From Sedimentisphaerales bacterium (GTDB lineage Bacteria > Planctomycetota > Phycisphaerae > Sedimentisphaerales > Anaerobacaceae), in contig JAUWPZ010000018.1 of assembly GCA_030611315.1 (NCBI GenBank), forward strand, positions 1-37,647: DNA of 37,647 nt, given 5' to 3'. The stretch's first letter is position 1. Every line of letters begins with the position of its first letter. The notes beneath the pieces were generated by a model. That model did no database searches. It saw nothing but the letters and a program-made list of their open reading frames with translations, and had not been told where the DNA came from. Below, one piece after another: positions 8,142 through 16,519 of the stretch. The translations under genes were made by a program, and so were the position numbers.

Positions 8142-8314
8142 AACGAAAGGCCTTGATAAAGGACATTGTTAAAGGCGGTTGTTATTTGAAAAGACACGGC
8201 AGCAGACACGATATCTATGCAAATCCCAAAAACGGCAAGCAGGCTCCCATTCCAAGGCATTCTGAAATAAAAAACTCATTGGTTCGACTAATCAAAAACC
8301 AACTCGGAATATAA
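8138..8314 (+). CDS. hicA: HicA family toxin
   Basis: This frame of 58 codons starts at GTG (8138), overlapping the TGA of hicB (8139-8141). The translation contains KRHGSRHDIYANP and IPRHSEIKNSL, the two hallmark segments of HicA mRNA interferases, including the conserved His of the double-stranded-RNA-binding-like fold. Family members are about 60 residues, so it is full length. HicA would cleave mRNA when not bound by HicB. The short length and GTG start make it easy to miss in automatic annotation. Confidence 0.88.
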   Translation: MKRKALIKDIVKGGCYLKRHGSRHDIYANPKNGKQAPIPRHSEIKNSLVRLIKNQLGI

Positions 8315-8358
8315 TCGGCTCCTATACACTATACGCCAAACGTTATACGCTATTGTTT

Positions 8359-8823
8359 ATGAATGTCCGCAGTGCCCAAATATCGGATGCCAGGGCTATA
8401 AATTCCCTGATAAATTCTCACGCAGAACGCGACAGGATGCTTTTTCGTTCGATGGCTGATATTTACGAGAACCTTCAGACTTTTATGGTGGCTGAGGTGG
8501 ACGGCAGTTTGGTCGGATGCTGTGCGCTGGAGATTGTCTGGTCGGACCTGGCGGAGATAAAATCCTTAGCTGTTGAGGAGGGACACAAAGAAAAGGGCAT
8601 CGGCAAGATGCTGGTTGGCGCAGCCATTGAGCAGGCTTGCCGACTCGGCGTTCCGAGGGTTTTCGCGCTTACTTTAGAGCCGGACTTCTTCGATAAACTC
8701 GGCTTCGAGATTATTGAGAGAGAAATGCTGCCGATGAAGGTATGGAGTGACTGCGCGAAGTGCCCGAAGCAGCAGAATTGCGATGAGGCTGCTGTTATAA
8801 AAAACGTATTGTGTGATGCGTGA
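8359..8823 (+). CDS. GNAT N-acetyltransferase, N-acetylglutamate synthase-like
   Basis: This protein of 154 residues (from the ATG at 8359; a TTG two codons upstream is an alternative) has the GNAT fold. VRSAQISDARAINSLI is at the N-terminus. IKSLAVEEGHKEKGIGKMLV is the beta4 strand and acetyl-CoA pyrophosphate loop, and FFDKLGFEII is a common GNAT C-terminal motif. The tail has a CAKCPKQQNC cysteine cluster preceded by KVW, a feature of small ArgA-like N-acetylglutamate synthases. It would use acetyl-CoA to acetylate an amine, plausibly glutamate in arginine biosynthesis, but no arginine genes are nearby. The upstream gap (8322-8354) is degenerate TATACGC-word repeat without a clear ribosome binding site. 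Confidence 0.8.
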   Translation: MNVRSAQISDARAINSLINSHAERDRMLFRSMADIYENLQTFMVAEVDGSLVGCCALEIVWSDLAEIKSLAVEEGHKEKGIGKMLVGAAIEQACRLGVPRVFALTLEPDFFDKLGFEIIEREMLPMKVWSDCAKCPKQQNCDEAAVIKNVLCDA

Positions 8824-8876
8824 TGCGTATCGCGTGCAAAAAGGGACGCAATACGATATACGCGGTACGCACGACG
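8811..8876. repeat. degenerate short-word repeat at the end of the GNAT gene
   Basis: Words GATGCG, TATCGCG, ATACGATATACGC and GGTACGC follow one another with drift. The block starts within the last codons of the acetyltransferase and runs into the gap before the convergent permease gene. It belongs to the same style of repeat as 1073-1113 and 8322-8354. Confidence 0.5.
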
Positions 8877-8878
8877 AG

Positions 8879-9844
8879 TCAGCCTACCTGGCGCCTCTGG
8901 AACGAGGCAATGGCCAGCGCGAGCATGGCAGTGGTGTAACACAAGGCATAAGAAGCGCTTATCATAAGGTATTTCAAGGGGACCTTGCCGCCTTCATAAA
9001 TGGCGTCGCTTATCCAGAAGATTTGCAAATTAGGGAGCACAAAATAGCATATTTTGGCCCAAAGTTCGGTTTTGGCCAATTCGGCAAATGTGTAATCGCT
9101 GATAAGCCCTAATATAAAAATCCCGATGCAGACCGAGAGTGTTACGACTATGTTGAACCTGGCCGAGAGCGCCACGGCCAGGGCCGCGATTATCATCGCA
9201 GCCAGCAACAGCAGTACTGAGCCATAAACGTCGAGGGTGTTTATGCCGTTTTCCTGCGGATTAAACGTCCAGGTTCGGTCGATGAAAATCAAAAACACAA
9301 TGGCGAAGGTGGCAAATATTGCTGCCAGGACTATGGCCGTTGACATAAACTTCCAGTCGTAAGCATAGTTGAAGAAAGTGCTTAGCAATAATACAGTCAG
9401 GACGACAACTGCTGCAGCGCTTATGACAGTCCAGTCGTGGGTATCCGAAGCGGTTTGGAGGACGCCGTGCCTTATTGCCATGAGCAGGGCGATAGTGCAA
9501 ATATAATGCGCCAGGACCACTGCCGCGAGCACGCCGAGGAATTTTGCGATGATGAATATCGGACGCTGGACGGGCTTGGTGAGGACAGTAGTTATAGTCT
9601 TGTTCTGCAATTCCTCGGCCACGGCGCCGGAAGCTGAAAATATTGCTACGAACAAGCTGGTCAAAAATAACGTAGATAAACCTATCTCTCGCAAGAGCTT
9701 GTTGTCATCGCTCATTGTGTACATCGCAATAGATGGGCTTATGATTATTAAAAGCAAAGCGGCGATAATAATAATGGAATAAACGGGCTGTCTTAGTGTT
9801 TCTATGAACGTATTCTCTGCAATTGTAAATAGCTTACCCATCAT
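8879..9844 (-). CDS. ABC-2 type transporter permease
   Basis: This 321-residue integral membrane protein begins with FTIAENTFIETLRQPVYSII, the start typical of ABC-2 permeases. It has about six to seven hydrophobic segments, including IIIIAALLLIIISPSIAM and a large periplasmic loop after the fourth (WTFNPQENGINTLDVYG). The cytoplasmic motif EELQNKTITTVLTKPVQRP is the ABC-2 signature (family form: E-x-x-x-x-T-x-x-x-L-x-x-P-V) that is also present in the permease at 17757. No ATPase is adjacent on this strand, so its partner may be encoded elsewhere or be the ATPase at 16520. Two ATGs (9844, 9841) are possible starts; neither has a strong ribosome binding site. Confidence 0.85.
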   Translation of the reverse strand: MMGKLFTIAENTFIETLRQPVYSIIIIAALLLIIISPSIAMYTMSDDNKLLREIGLSTLFLTSLFVAIFSASGAVAEELQNKTITTVLTKPVQRPIFIIAKFLGVLAAVVLAHYICTIALLMAIRHGVLQTASDTHDWTVISAAAVVVLTVLLLSTFFNYAYDWKFMSTAIVLAAIFATFAIVFLIFIDRTWTFNPQENGINTLDVYGSVLLLLAAMIIAALAVALSARFNIVVTLSVCIGIFILGLISDYTFAELAKTELWAKICYFVLPNLQIFWISDAIYEGGKVPLKYLMISASYALCYTTAMLALAIASFQRRQVG

Positions 9845-9916
9845 CTATTACCCGTTTTTGGCGGCTAATCGGCCCGATTTTAAGGGTCATTTTTTTTAGC
9901 AATTGTCTCTATGCTA

Positions 9917-9930
9917 AACAAACGTTTGTT
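9917..9930. promoter_or_regulatory. perfect palindrome, candidate operator
   Basis: AACAAACGTTTGTT is a perfect 14-bp palindrome in the 185-bp gap between the divergent permease gene and the SPFH gene cluster. It has the size and symmetry of a TetR- or LacI-type operator. No regulator gene is adjacent in the window. Confidence 0.45.
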
Positions 9931-10029
9931 GTTATATTACATAACTTCAAAGTTGTAAAGAGTTTAAGTATATAGAATAAATACTCCGTTTGTGGTTTTT
10001 TTGTTCAAGGAACAGGGCCGGAATAAAAA

Positions 10030-12093
10030 ATGGCAACATCGTCCAAACGTCCCGAACAAGTAGCGTGGGTATCCCTGATTTTAAGCGTGGTGTTTTTCGG
10101 CATTACTTTTCTTCTTGGCCGATGGAGCGATTTTTTTGCGGTTTGGGCGGTTAGCTGGCTTTTTCTGTCGGCGGTATTGATTTGGTTCGTTCTTGCCGTC
10201 CAGTTCCATACTCGCGGCCTCGCGGAGCAGGAAAAGCTTGATATAGGACAATTGACCAAGGACAAGGAATCTTCGGCAATCTTTCAGGGCAAGGGTGAAC
10301 GTGCGGCTTTATTTGCCGTTGCCGAACACCGGCTGCAGGTACTCGAGAAATGGTTCATTCCGATATTTTCAGGACTGCTCGCACTGTATCAATTGGGAAT
10401 CGGGCTGTATTTGTACAAAACTATTCCCGGCCCCGGCGATATCGAGACGAAACAGCCGCTGCTTTGCGCAATTTGGATGACCGCCATAGCGTTTGTCAGC
10501 TTCTTGATGTCCCGCTACGCCACGGGTATGTCAGCCGAACCAAAATGGAAGCCATTAAGGGCCGGCGGCAGCTTCGGATTGGGCATAGCGGTACTGTGCT
10601 TTGCTTCTGCAATCGGGCTGGCACTGTGGCAATTTCAACTTTTCACGGTACTTAATATAGCCACCTATGTTTGCCCGATTCTGCTGGTTGTCCTTGGGGC
10701 AGAAACTGCTTTGAATGTGATACTGGACGTATATCGTCCGAGGCTGAAGGGTCAGTACAGCAGAAGCGCGTTCGACAGCAGGCTTTTAGGGCTGATAAAT
10801 GAGCCCGGCGGGATATTACGCAGCGCGGCGAGTGCGATTGATTATCAGTTCGGCTTTAAGGTCTCTCAAACGTGGTTTTATAAACTACTCGAAAAGTGGA
10901 TAGTAACTTTGATTCTTTTTGGTGTCGTTACGCTGTATCTGCTGAGTTGTATCGTAGTTGTGAATCCCGATGAGCAGGGGATAATAGAGCATTTCGGCAA
11001 TCCCCTGAACAGGGCGGGCGAGAAGAGGCTTGTCGGGCCCGGATTGGCCTTGAAATGGCCCTGGCCCATCGACATCGTATATAAAGATTTCACCGAAAGA
11101 ATTATGGAGCTTCACATTGGCTACGTGCCGAAGATAGACGAGAAAACAGGCGAAATCGAGCGCGAGCCGCTGCTTTGGGGCCAGCCCCACTACGAAAAAG
11201 AATACCAACTGCTCGTAGCCGGTGAGCAATCGGGTGTTGTCAGCGACGACGGAGCCGTTCCCGTGAGCCTGCTGGTCGCCGCCGTGCCGGTTCACTACAG
11301 GATAAGCGACCTTTATTCCTTCCTGTACAATCACAGCGATTCTGCCAAGCTGCTCGAAACCATTTGTTACCGCGAGCTGACCCGGTACGCCGCCAGTGCC
11401 AAAGTCGAAGTGGACGAGAACAGCGAGACGGATGAAAGTCTGCTCGGAGCCGGCAGGGCCCTGGCAAAGCAGAAACTGAAGGAAAATATCCAAAATAGCG
11501 CCGACGATTTAGGTCTTGGCGTTGAGATAGTTTTCGTGGGTCTCCAGGGTGTTCATCCACCACCCCAGGTGGCGAAGGATTATCAGGCTGTCGTCAGCGC
11601 CATTCAGGAAAAACAGGCCCTTATCCTCAACGCAATTGCAGAGCGAAACAATACGCTGAGCAGCGTTGCCGGCACGGCCGCCGAGGCCGACAAACTCTAT
11701 GACCTCGCGGCCAAGTACCATCAGGCAGAAGAGCAAAACGACAAGGAGTTAGCTCAAAAGCTCGTTAAAGAGCTGGATGATGCGTTTGGCAGGGCCAAAG
11801 GCGAGATATTCGATGCGCTGCGAGGGGCCCGGAGCTACGCCTTCGAGAGGGCAACACTGGCCAAGGCGACGGGCGAGCGTTTCGCCAGCCATCTCAAGGC
11901 CTACCGCGCCGCGGAAGAGATTTATAAACATGAGCAGATATTGAGGGTCCTCGAAGAAGTTACGAAAGACATACGCACGTACTTTGTCGTTGCAGAGGAG
12001 AATGATAATCAGATTTTCATATTTGATGCCAGGGAAAAACTAACGCCAAGTATATATGACATAGGCGGCTTTGAGGAGAGCAGCGAAAAATGA
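10030..12093 (+). CDS. polytopic SPFH (HflK-like) membrane protein
   Basis: This 687-residue protein fuses a polytopic N-terminus to an SPFH/band-7 domain. About six hydrophobic segments occupy residues 10-240 and a seventh (VTLILFGVVTLYLLSCIVVV, about 288-307) immediately precedes the SPFH start NPDEQGIIEHFGNPL. The rest includes the conserved LKWPWPIDIVYK and a long charged, probably coiled-coil region (about 500-620: EKQALILNAIAERNNTL, AEEQNDKELAQKLVKEL). HflK normally has one membrane segment, is about 400 residues, and with HflC forms a cage around the FtsH protease. The extra membrane domain is unusual. The stop overlaps the ATG of the next SPFH gene (ATGA), showing tight coupling. Confidence 0.85.
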   Translation: MATSSKRPEQVAWVSLILSVVFFGITFLLGRWSDFFAVWAVSWLFLSAVLIWFVLAVQFHTRGLAEQEKLDIGQLTKDKESSAIFQGKGERAALFAVAEHRLQVLEKWFIPIFSGLLALYQLGIGLYLYKTIPGPGDIETKQPLLCAIWMTAIAFVSFLMSRYATGMSAEPKWKPLRAGGSFGLGIAVLCFASAIGLALWQFQLFTVLNIATYVCPILLVVLGAETALNVILDVYRPRLKGQYSRSAFDSRLLGLINEPGGILRSAASAIDYQFGFKVSQTWFYKLLEKWIVTLILFGVVTLYLLSCIVVVNPDEQGIIEHFGNPLNRAGEKRLVGPGLALKWPWPIDIVYKDFTERIMELHIGYVPKIDEKTGEIEREPLLWGQPHYEKEYQLLVAGEQSGVVSDDGAVPVSLLVAAVPVHYRISDLYSFLYNHSDSAKLLETICYRELTRYAASAKVEVDENSETDESLLGAGRALAKQKLKENIQNSADDLGLGVEIVFVGLQGVHPPPQVAKDYQAVVSAIQEKQALILNAIAERNNTLSSVAGTAAEADKLYDLAAKYHQAEEQNDKELAQKLVKELDDAFGRAKGEIFDALRGARSYAFERATLAKATGERFASHLKAYRAAEEIYKHEQILRVLEEVTKDIRTYFVVAEENDNQIFIFDAREKLTPSIYDIGGFEESSEK

Positions 12094-13007
12094 GAAATAT
12101 ATTGATAGCAATTTTTATCTTTGTGATGCTGGTAATTTTGGCCCTGGTTTTCGCGTCTTTTCAGGTAAGGGAGACCGAGGTGGCCCTGGTAACCAGATTC
12201 GGTAAGCCCGTTCGTGAAATCACCGACCCCAACCTTCATTTCAAATGGCCTCCTCCGATAGAACGAGTGTACAAATATGATTCTCGAATGAGGGTTTTGG
12301 AGGCGGAACTTGGAGAGACTACAGCCAAAGGAGCCGTTCCGATAATTGTCAACACTTATGCCGTCTGGAGGATTGCCAGGCCGCTGCAGTTCTACAACGC
12401 CAACAACCGAGGGGACATCAACTATGCCGAAAACATGCTGATAAGCCACATCAACGACACTCAAAACAGGGTCATCGGCCAACATTTTTTCGGCGAGTTC
12501 GTGAACAGCGACCCTGAGAAGATAAGGTTCGAGCAAATCGAAAAAGAGATGTTCGCTGAGCTAAAAGAGGCCGTCAAAAAGGACTTCGGTATCGAAATAA
12601 GGACCGTTGGGATAAAGCAGCTCAAAGTCAGCGAGGACGAGACAAAAAAGGTATTCGAGAGAATGAGCGCCGCGAGAAAAATCAAGACCGAACTTACTAT
12701 TGACCAGGGCAATACGGAAGCGGCAAAGCTGAAAAAAGAAGCGGAGGCCAAGAAGATAGAGCTTCTGGCCACGGCCGACGCAAGGGCACGAGCGATTCAG
12801 GCACAGGGAGACGCCGAGGCGGCAAAGTATTACGAGATGCTGACTGAAGACTCTGACTTTGCGATGTTCCTGCGGGATGTCGAGGCATTGAAGAAGATAA
12901 TCTCGGAACGCTCGACGCTTGTCTTCCGCGCCGACACGCGCCTTTTCAGGCTCCTTCGTGAAATGCCGGATATCAGGCCGGCCGAGCCAAATAAACCCAA
13001 AAAATAA
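12090..13007 (+). CDS. hflC: SPFH protein, HflC-like
   Basis: This 305-residue protein has a single N-terminal membrane segment (IAIFIFVMLVILALVF), then the SPFH domain (VRETEVALVTRFGKPV, HFKWPPPIERVYKYDSR), and a C-terminal helical region rich in E, A and K (AEAKKIELLATADARARA) followed by the HflC-style end SERSTLVFRADTRLFRLL. Size and order match HflC, the partner of HflK in modulating FtsH and organising membrane microdomains. Its ATG overlaps the stop of the upstream SPFH gene by four bases and the next SPFH gene begins 19 bp downstream. Confidence 0.88.
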   Translation: MRNILIAIFIFVMLVILALVFASFQVRETEVALVTRFGKPVREITDPNLHFKWPPPIERVYKYDSRMRVLEAELGETTAKGAVPIIVNTYAVWRIARPLQFYNANNRGDINYAENMLISHINDTQNRVIGQHFFGEFVNSDPEKIRFEQIEKEMFAELKEAVKKDFGIEIRTVGIKQLKVSEDETKKVFERMSAARKIKTELTIDQGNTEAAKLKKEAEAKKIELLATADARARAIQAQGDAEAAKYYEMLTEDSDFAMFLRDVEALKKIISERSTLVFRADTRLFRLLREMPDIRPAEPNKPKK

Positions 13008-13026
13008 ATTGGAGCCTTTTAAGGTT

Positions 13027-14235
13027 ATGGCAGAGCATAATCATCAGCACGACAATGATTTAGAGCACCAGGCGGGCGAACAAGACGTCGGCGAGAAACT
13101 CGATGCAGCGGCAAAAAGCCTGTCCGAAGCGTTGAGGATGGCCTTTGGTATTCTAAAGGTCATTATGATTGTGCTGGTGGCTCTTTTTATGCTCTCGGGT
13201 TTCGAGAAAGTCGGCTCGGATGAAGAAGCGATTGTTCTGCGCTTCGGAAAAATCCATCGTCTCCTCGACTCCGGCCTGCACTGGGTATTTCCTTATCCGA
13301 TTGATGAAATTGTAAAAATCCCCGTCGGCAGCGAGGTTACTATTGCCATCAACTCGTTCTGGTATGACCAAGCGAATCAAAGGCCCGTTCGCCCCGAACA
13401 ACCCCTGAGTCCCATACGGGACGGTTATTGTATTACCCGAAGCGAAAAGCAAGATGAGATGGCCGGTCAGTCACAGGGCAGCGACTACAACATCGTACAT
13501 ACCAAATGGCAGCTTACTTACCGGATTGACGAGCCCGAGCGATTCTTCAAGAACGTTTTCATCGAGGATGTAAAACCCGGTGAAGTTTATTTTGAGGTAA
13601 TCAAGAAAAGTGTTACCCCGCTGCTCAAGCGCCTTTTCGAAGATGCTGTCGTTACTACGATGGTCAACTACACCATCGACGACGCGATGTACGACCAGGT
13701 GGGCAAAGTGACCGATGACGTCAAAGAGCGGCTACAGTACAATCTGAAAAGAATACTTTCCCCTGGAGACCCGAATAAAGTACCAATCGGGATAGGGATA
13801 GGGATAGGGATAAGGTCCGTCCGCCTCGACGACATAACCTGGCCCAGGCAGGTCAACGAAGCATTCCGGGCGTCAATCGGAGTAAGTCAAACGAGCCAGA
13901 CGGCAATCAGCGAGGCAAAAACTTCCGCCGAGAGCACGCTTATCGAAGCTGCCGGCCTGGTTGAAGAAAAACTGGCCGAGGCCAAGGCCTACAGGACGAG
14001 CGTGGTCAAATCGGCCGAGGCAAATGCCAGCTACTTTATCGAACTTCTGCCGCAATACCGTCGCAATCCGGAGATTGTCATCCAGCAGATATATCAGGAT
14101 ACCATCGAACATGTTGTCGGCAGCGCCGGCGAAAAAATTGTCGTTCCACCGGGACCCGCGGGAGAATTCAGACTTATCATCAGCAGCGACCCGGAATTGA
14201 AACGAAAAACCTACAAGAAAAAACCGGAAGAATAG
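13027..14235 (+). CDS. hflK: SPFH protein, HflK-like
   Basis: The ATG at 13027 gives 402 residues; a longer frame back to 12919 overlaps hflC and is rejected. The N-terminus is His- and Asp-rich (MAEHNHQHDNDLEHQ). One membrane segment (ILKVIMIVLVALFMLSGF) follows, then the SPFH domain (KVGSDEEAIVLRFGKI, GLHWVFPYPIDEIVKIP), and a helical tail with Ala- and Glu-rich repeats. Length and architecture fit HflK. An in-frame GGGATA hexamer repeat within it encodes IGIGIGIGI. It is the third SPFH gene in a row, and 62 bp separate it from a metal ATPase whose N-terminus is also His-rich. Confidence 0.88.
   Translation: MAEHNHQHDNDLEHQAGEQDVGEKLDAAAKSLSEALRMAFGILKVIMIVLVALFMLSGFEKVGSDEEAIVLRFGKIHRLLDSGLHWVFPYPIDEIVKIPVGSEVTIAINSFWYDQANQRPVRPEQPLSPIRDGYCITRSEKQDEMAGQSQGSDYNIVHTKWQLTYRIDEPERFFKNVFIEDVKPGEVYFEVIKKSVTPLLKRLFEDAVVTTMVNYTIDDAMYDQVGKVTDDVKERLQYNLKRILSPGDPNKVPIGIGIGIGIRSVRLDDITWPRQVNEAFRASIGVSQTSQTAISEAKTSAESTLIEAAGLVEEKLAEAKAYRTSVVKSAEANASYFIELLPQYRRNPEIVIQQIYQDTIEHVVGSAGEKIVVPPGPAGEFRLIISSDPELKRKTYKKKPEE
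13789..13812 (+). repeat. in-frame hexamer microsatellite (GGGATA)4
   Basis: Four exact tandem GGGATA units lie in the HflK-like gene and encode alternating Gly-Ile. Changes in copy number would add or remove two residues without breaking the frame. The same word family (GATAGGGGATAG) fills the gap at 25076-25108. Confidence 0.9.
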
Positions 14236-14297
14236 ATAACTGGAGATTAACTGAGCATTCCGCCGGAAGGAAAAAATAGAACACAAAACAGAAAATT

Positions 14298-16238
14298 ATG
14301 GCTCATGAACATTTACATTTTAAGGATGACATCGCAGTTGAACATACTCACGGCAAGCAAGTGCGCGTGAATATGGCATTGTTAGGGACATTGGCCGGCC
14401 TCGTGCTCCTGATAACCAGCGTTATCGCCGGGAGAAGAATTTTTTACGGAGCCGGAAGTTTCCAGGCCGAGTTCCTGGCGATGGTAGGCGCGGTCCTGCT
14501 CGGTGCGCCTATCGTCATGCACGCGATAAAGGCTCTTCTCAAGAGACAAATGCACATGGATGAGCTGGTGGCCCTGGCAATAATCGCGGCATTTGCAATG
14601 CAGGAGTATTTCACCGCCGGCATCGTCGCATTTTTTATGTTGCTGAGCGAGCTGATAGAGAGCCGAACGGCCCTGGGGGCACGCGCTTCAATCGAATCGC
14701 TGATACAGTTGACGCCGACAAAGGCGAATATCGTCGAGCAGGACGGCTCTGAAAAAGAAGTAAAAGTCAAGGCCCTTCGGCCGGGAAACTGTATTCGTGT
14801 CCGTCCGGGCGATAACATACCGGCAGACGGCGAAGTTGCGAAAGGTCTTAGCTCCGTCAATGAAGCGACGATAACCGGGGAATCTTTGCCGGTCGATAAG
14901 GTTCCGGGGATGCAGGTGTTCGCAGGCACAAACAACCTCACGGGCGTTCTGGATATTACGGTTACAAAAGCCGGCAAAGACACCACACTCGGCAAGGTGC
15001 AGTCATTGATTATACAGGCCGAGCAGACAAAGATACCGATTATGCGCATAATCGACCGGTATGTTAAGTGGTACACGCCGACGATTTTGATGATAGCGGG
15101 CATAGTTTTGTTTTTCACGGGTGAAATCAGCAGGGCGATTACGATACTTGTTGTTTCGTGTCCGTGTGCGTTGATTCTGGCGACGCCGACGGCAATGGTT
15201 GCGGCGATTTCAGCTTCGGCTCGTCTTGGTATTCTGATAAAGAACGTTGCCGACCTTGAGATTGCCGGCAAGATGACGGCGATGGTTTTTGACAAGACCG
15301 GGACAGTAACGACAGGCCGGCTGTATGTAACGAAACTGACGCCTGCCGAAGGTGTTGAGCCGGGTGAGCTATTGGCAGTTGCCGCTTGCGCCGAGCAGAT
15401 GAGCAAGCACCCGGCGGCAAGAGCGCTGCAGGAAGTGGCCAAAGAGGCGAAGCTTTCATTGCCTTCGACAGATAACTTCCAGGAGACGCCGGGCAAAGGC
15501 GTAACCGCCCTGGTTGACTCGGCGAAGATTCTGGTCGGCAGAGACACGTTTCTCAAAGAAAACGATGTGGAAGTAAGCAACGTTTCCGACCCGGCCCTCC
15601 ACGAGGAGCAGGGCTTTAGCACCCTTTATGTTGCGAAGGATTCGGTGTGTATCGGCTGGATAGGTTTGCAGGACAAAACCAGGCCCGAAGCCAAGCAAGC
15701 TGTCAAGGAGCTGCTTGACATCGGCATTAAACGGGTGACTATGCTCACCGGCGACCGGGAGGAGGTTGCCAACCGTGTTGCCACTGAGCTGGCCTGTACC
15801 GATTTTAAGGCACATTGTCTGCCTCAGGACAAACTGTCGATAGTCGAGAAGATTAAAGAGGCCGGGCATACGGTTGTGGTTGTTGGTGACGGCATAAACG
15901 ATGCGCCGGCGCTGGCGGCGGGGGATTTAGGTATTGCGATGGGTGCGGCGGGCAGCGACGTGGCCATAAATTCCGCTTCGATTGCCCTGATGAGCGATGA
16001 TTTGAAACGGCTGCCTTTCCTTGTTCGACTTTCCCGGAAAACCAGGAGAGTTATAAGTCAGAATCTGGGCTTTGGAATAATGTTCATCATTCTTGGCGTT
16101 GCGGCAGGAGCGACAGGGTGGCTGAGGCCGATTGTCGCCGCGTTTTTGCATTTTCTCGGGTCGGTGGTTGTTATATTTAACAGCGCTCGGCTTTTCCGCT
16201 ACGGCGAAGAACTCGACCACGAAGCACAAAAAATGTAA
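14298..16238 (+). CDS. heavy-metal translocating P-type ATPase
   Basis: This 646-residue P1B-type ATPase pumps a transition metal across the membrane at the expense of ATP. It has a short His-rich N-terminus (MAHEHLHFKDD, HTHGK) instead of a CxxC metal-binding domain. Next come TGES (actuator), the intramembrane CPCALILATPTA (about residue 287), the phosphorylated Asp in DKTGTVTTG (about 331), the HP motif SKHPAARAL, and GDGINDAPALAAGDLGIAMG (hinge). The last segment has HFLGSVVVIFNSARL. The CPC motif with the His-rich tail suggests Zn/Cd/Co or possibly Cu; the residues seen do not decide it. It follows the SPFH genes on the same strand and may be co-transcribed with them. Confidence 0.9.
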   Translation: MAHEHLHFKDDIAVEHTHGKQVRVNMALLGTLAGLVLLITSVIAGRRIFYGAGSFQAEFLAMVGAVLLGAPIVMHAIKALLKRQMHMDELVALAIIAAFAMQEYFTAGIVAFFMLLSELIESRTALGARASIESLIQLTPTKANIVEQDGSEKEVKVKALRPGNCIRVRPGDNIPADGEVAKGLSSVNEATITGESLPVDKVPGMQVFAGTNNLTGVLDITVTKAGKDTTLGKVQSLIIQAEQTKIPIMRIIDRYVKWYTPTILMIAGIVLFFTGEISRAITILVVSCPCALILATPTAMVAAISASARLGILIKNVADLEIAGKMTAMVFDKTGTVTTGRLYVTKLTPAEGVEPGELLAVAACAEQMSKHPAARALQEVAKEAKLSLPSTDNFQETPGKGVTALVDSAKILVGRDTFLKENDVEVSNVSDPALHEEQGFSTLYVAKDSVCIGWIGLQDKTRPEAKQAVKELLDIGIKRVTMLTGDREEVANRVATELACTDFKAHCLPQDKLSIVEKIKEAGHTVVVVGDGINDAPALAAGDLGIAMGAAGSDVAINSASIALMSDDLKRLPFLVRLSRKTRRVISQNLGFGIMFIILGVAAGATGWLRPIVAAFLHFLGSVVVIFNSARLFRYGEELDHEAQKM

Positions 16239-16245
16239 ATAGTAT

Positions 16246-16357
16246 CTGTTGCGGAAAGCCAAAACTGGTGATGTCACCCCTGCGGAAGCAGGGGTCTATA
16301 TCGAAAAAACCTGGATTCCTGCTTTCGCAGGAATGACAAATGTTGTTTCCGCAACAG
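16246..16357. repeat. composite palindromic element (REP-like)
   Basis: The outer arms CTGTTGCGGAAA (16246-16257) and TTTCCGCAACAG (16346-16357) are a perfect 12-bp inverted repeat. Between them lie two hairpins: CCCCTGC-GGAA-GCAGGGG (16277-16294) and ATTCCTGC-TTTC-GCAGGAAT (16315-16334). The second is the reverse orientation of the GAAA-loop palindromes found in the helicase gene. It begins seven bases after the ATPase stop and could also end transcription. Arrangement and size resemble bacterial REP doublets or small palindromic mobile units. Confidence 0.8.
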
Positions 16358-16391
16358 GAACTAAATATCAAAGTCCAATTTATTTTTGATT

Positions 16392-16517
16392 TATAGTGCT
16401 CACGATTGAAATTTCCCCCGCCGCGGCGGGTTCGCGGGCAACTTGTGCCAAAGGTAGTAACCTTAAAACAATAATTTAAAATCCTAATCGCGGGAATTTA
16501 TTACCCTTAAGGGTATA
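16392..16517 (+). repeat. dispersed intergenic element, copy 1 (126 bp)
   Basis: This is the first of four related copies. It starts TATAGTGCTCACGATTG and ends with TACCCTTAAGGGTA-TA. It has the GC-rich palindrome CCCGCCGCGGCGGG and also the 15-nt middle segment. AAATTTCC (16409-16416) can pair as RNA with GGGAATTT (16492-16499). The ATG of the ABC ATPase gene starts only two bases after its end, so that gene has no room for a ribosome binding site outside the element. Confidence 0.9.
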
Positions 16518-16519
16518 CT

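Noticed and set aside
14444-15622. 392-residue minus-strand open frame
   Set aside because: It is antisense to the P-type ATPase gene, which has all catalytic motifs on the other strand.
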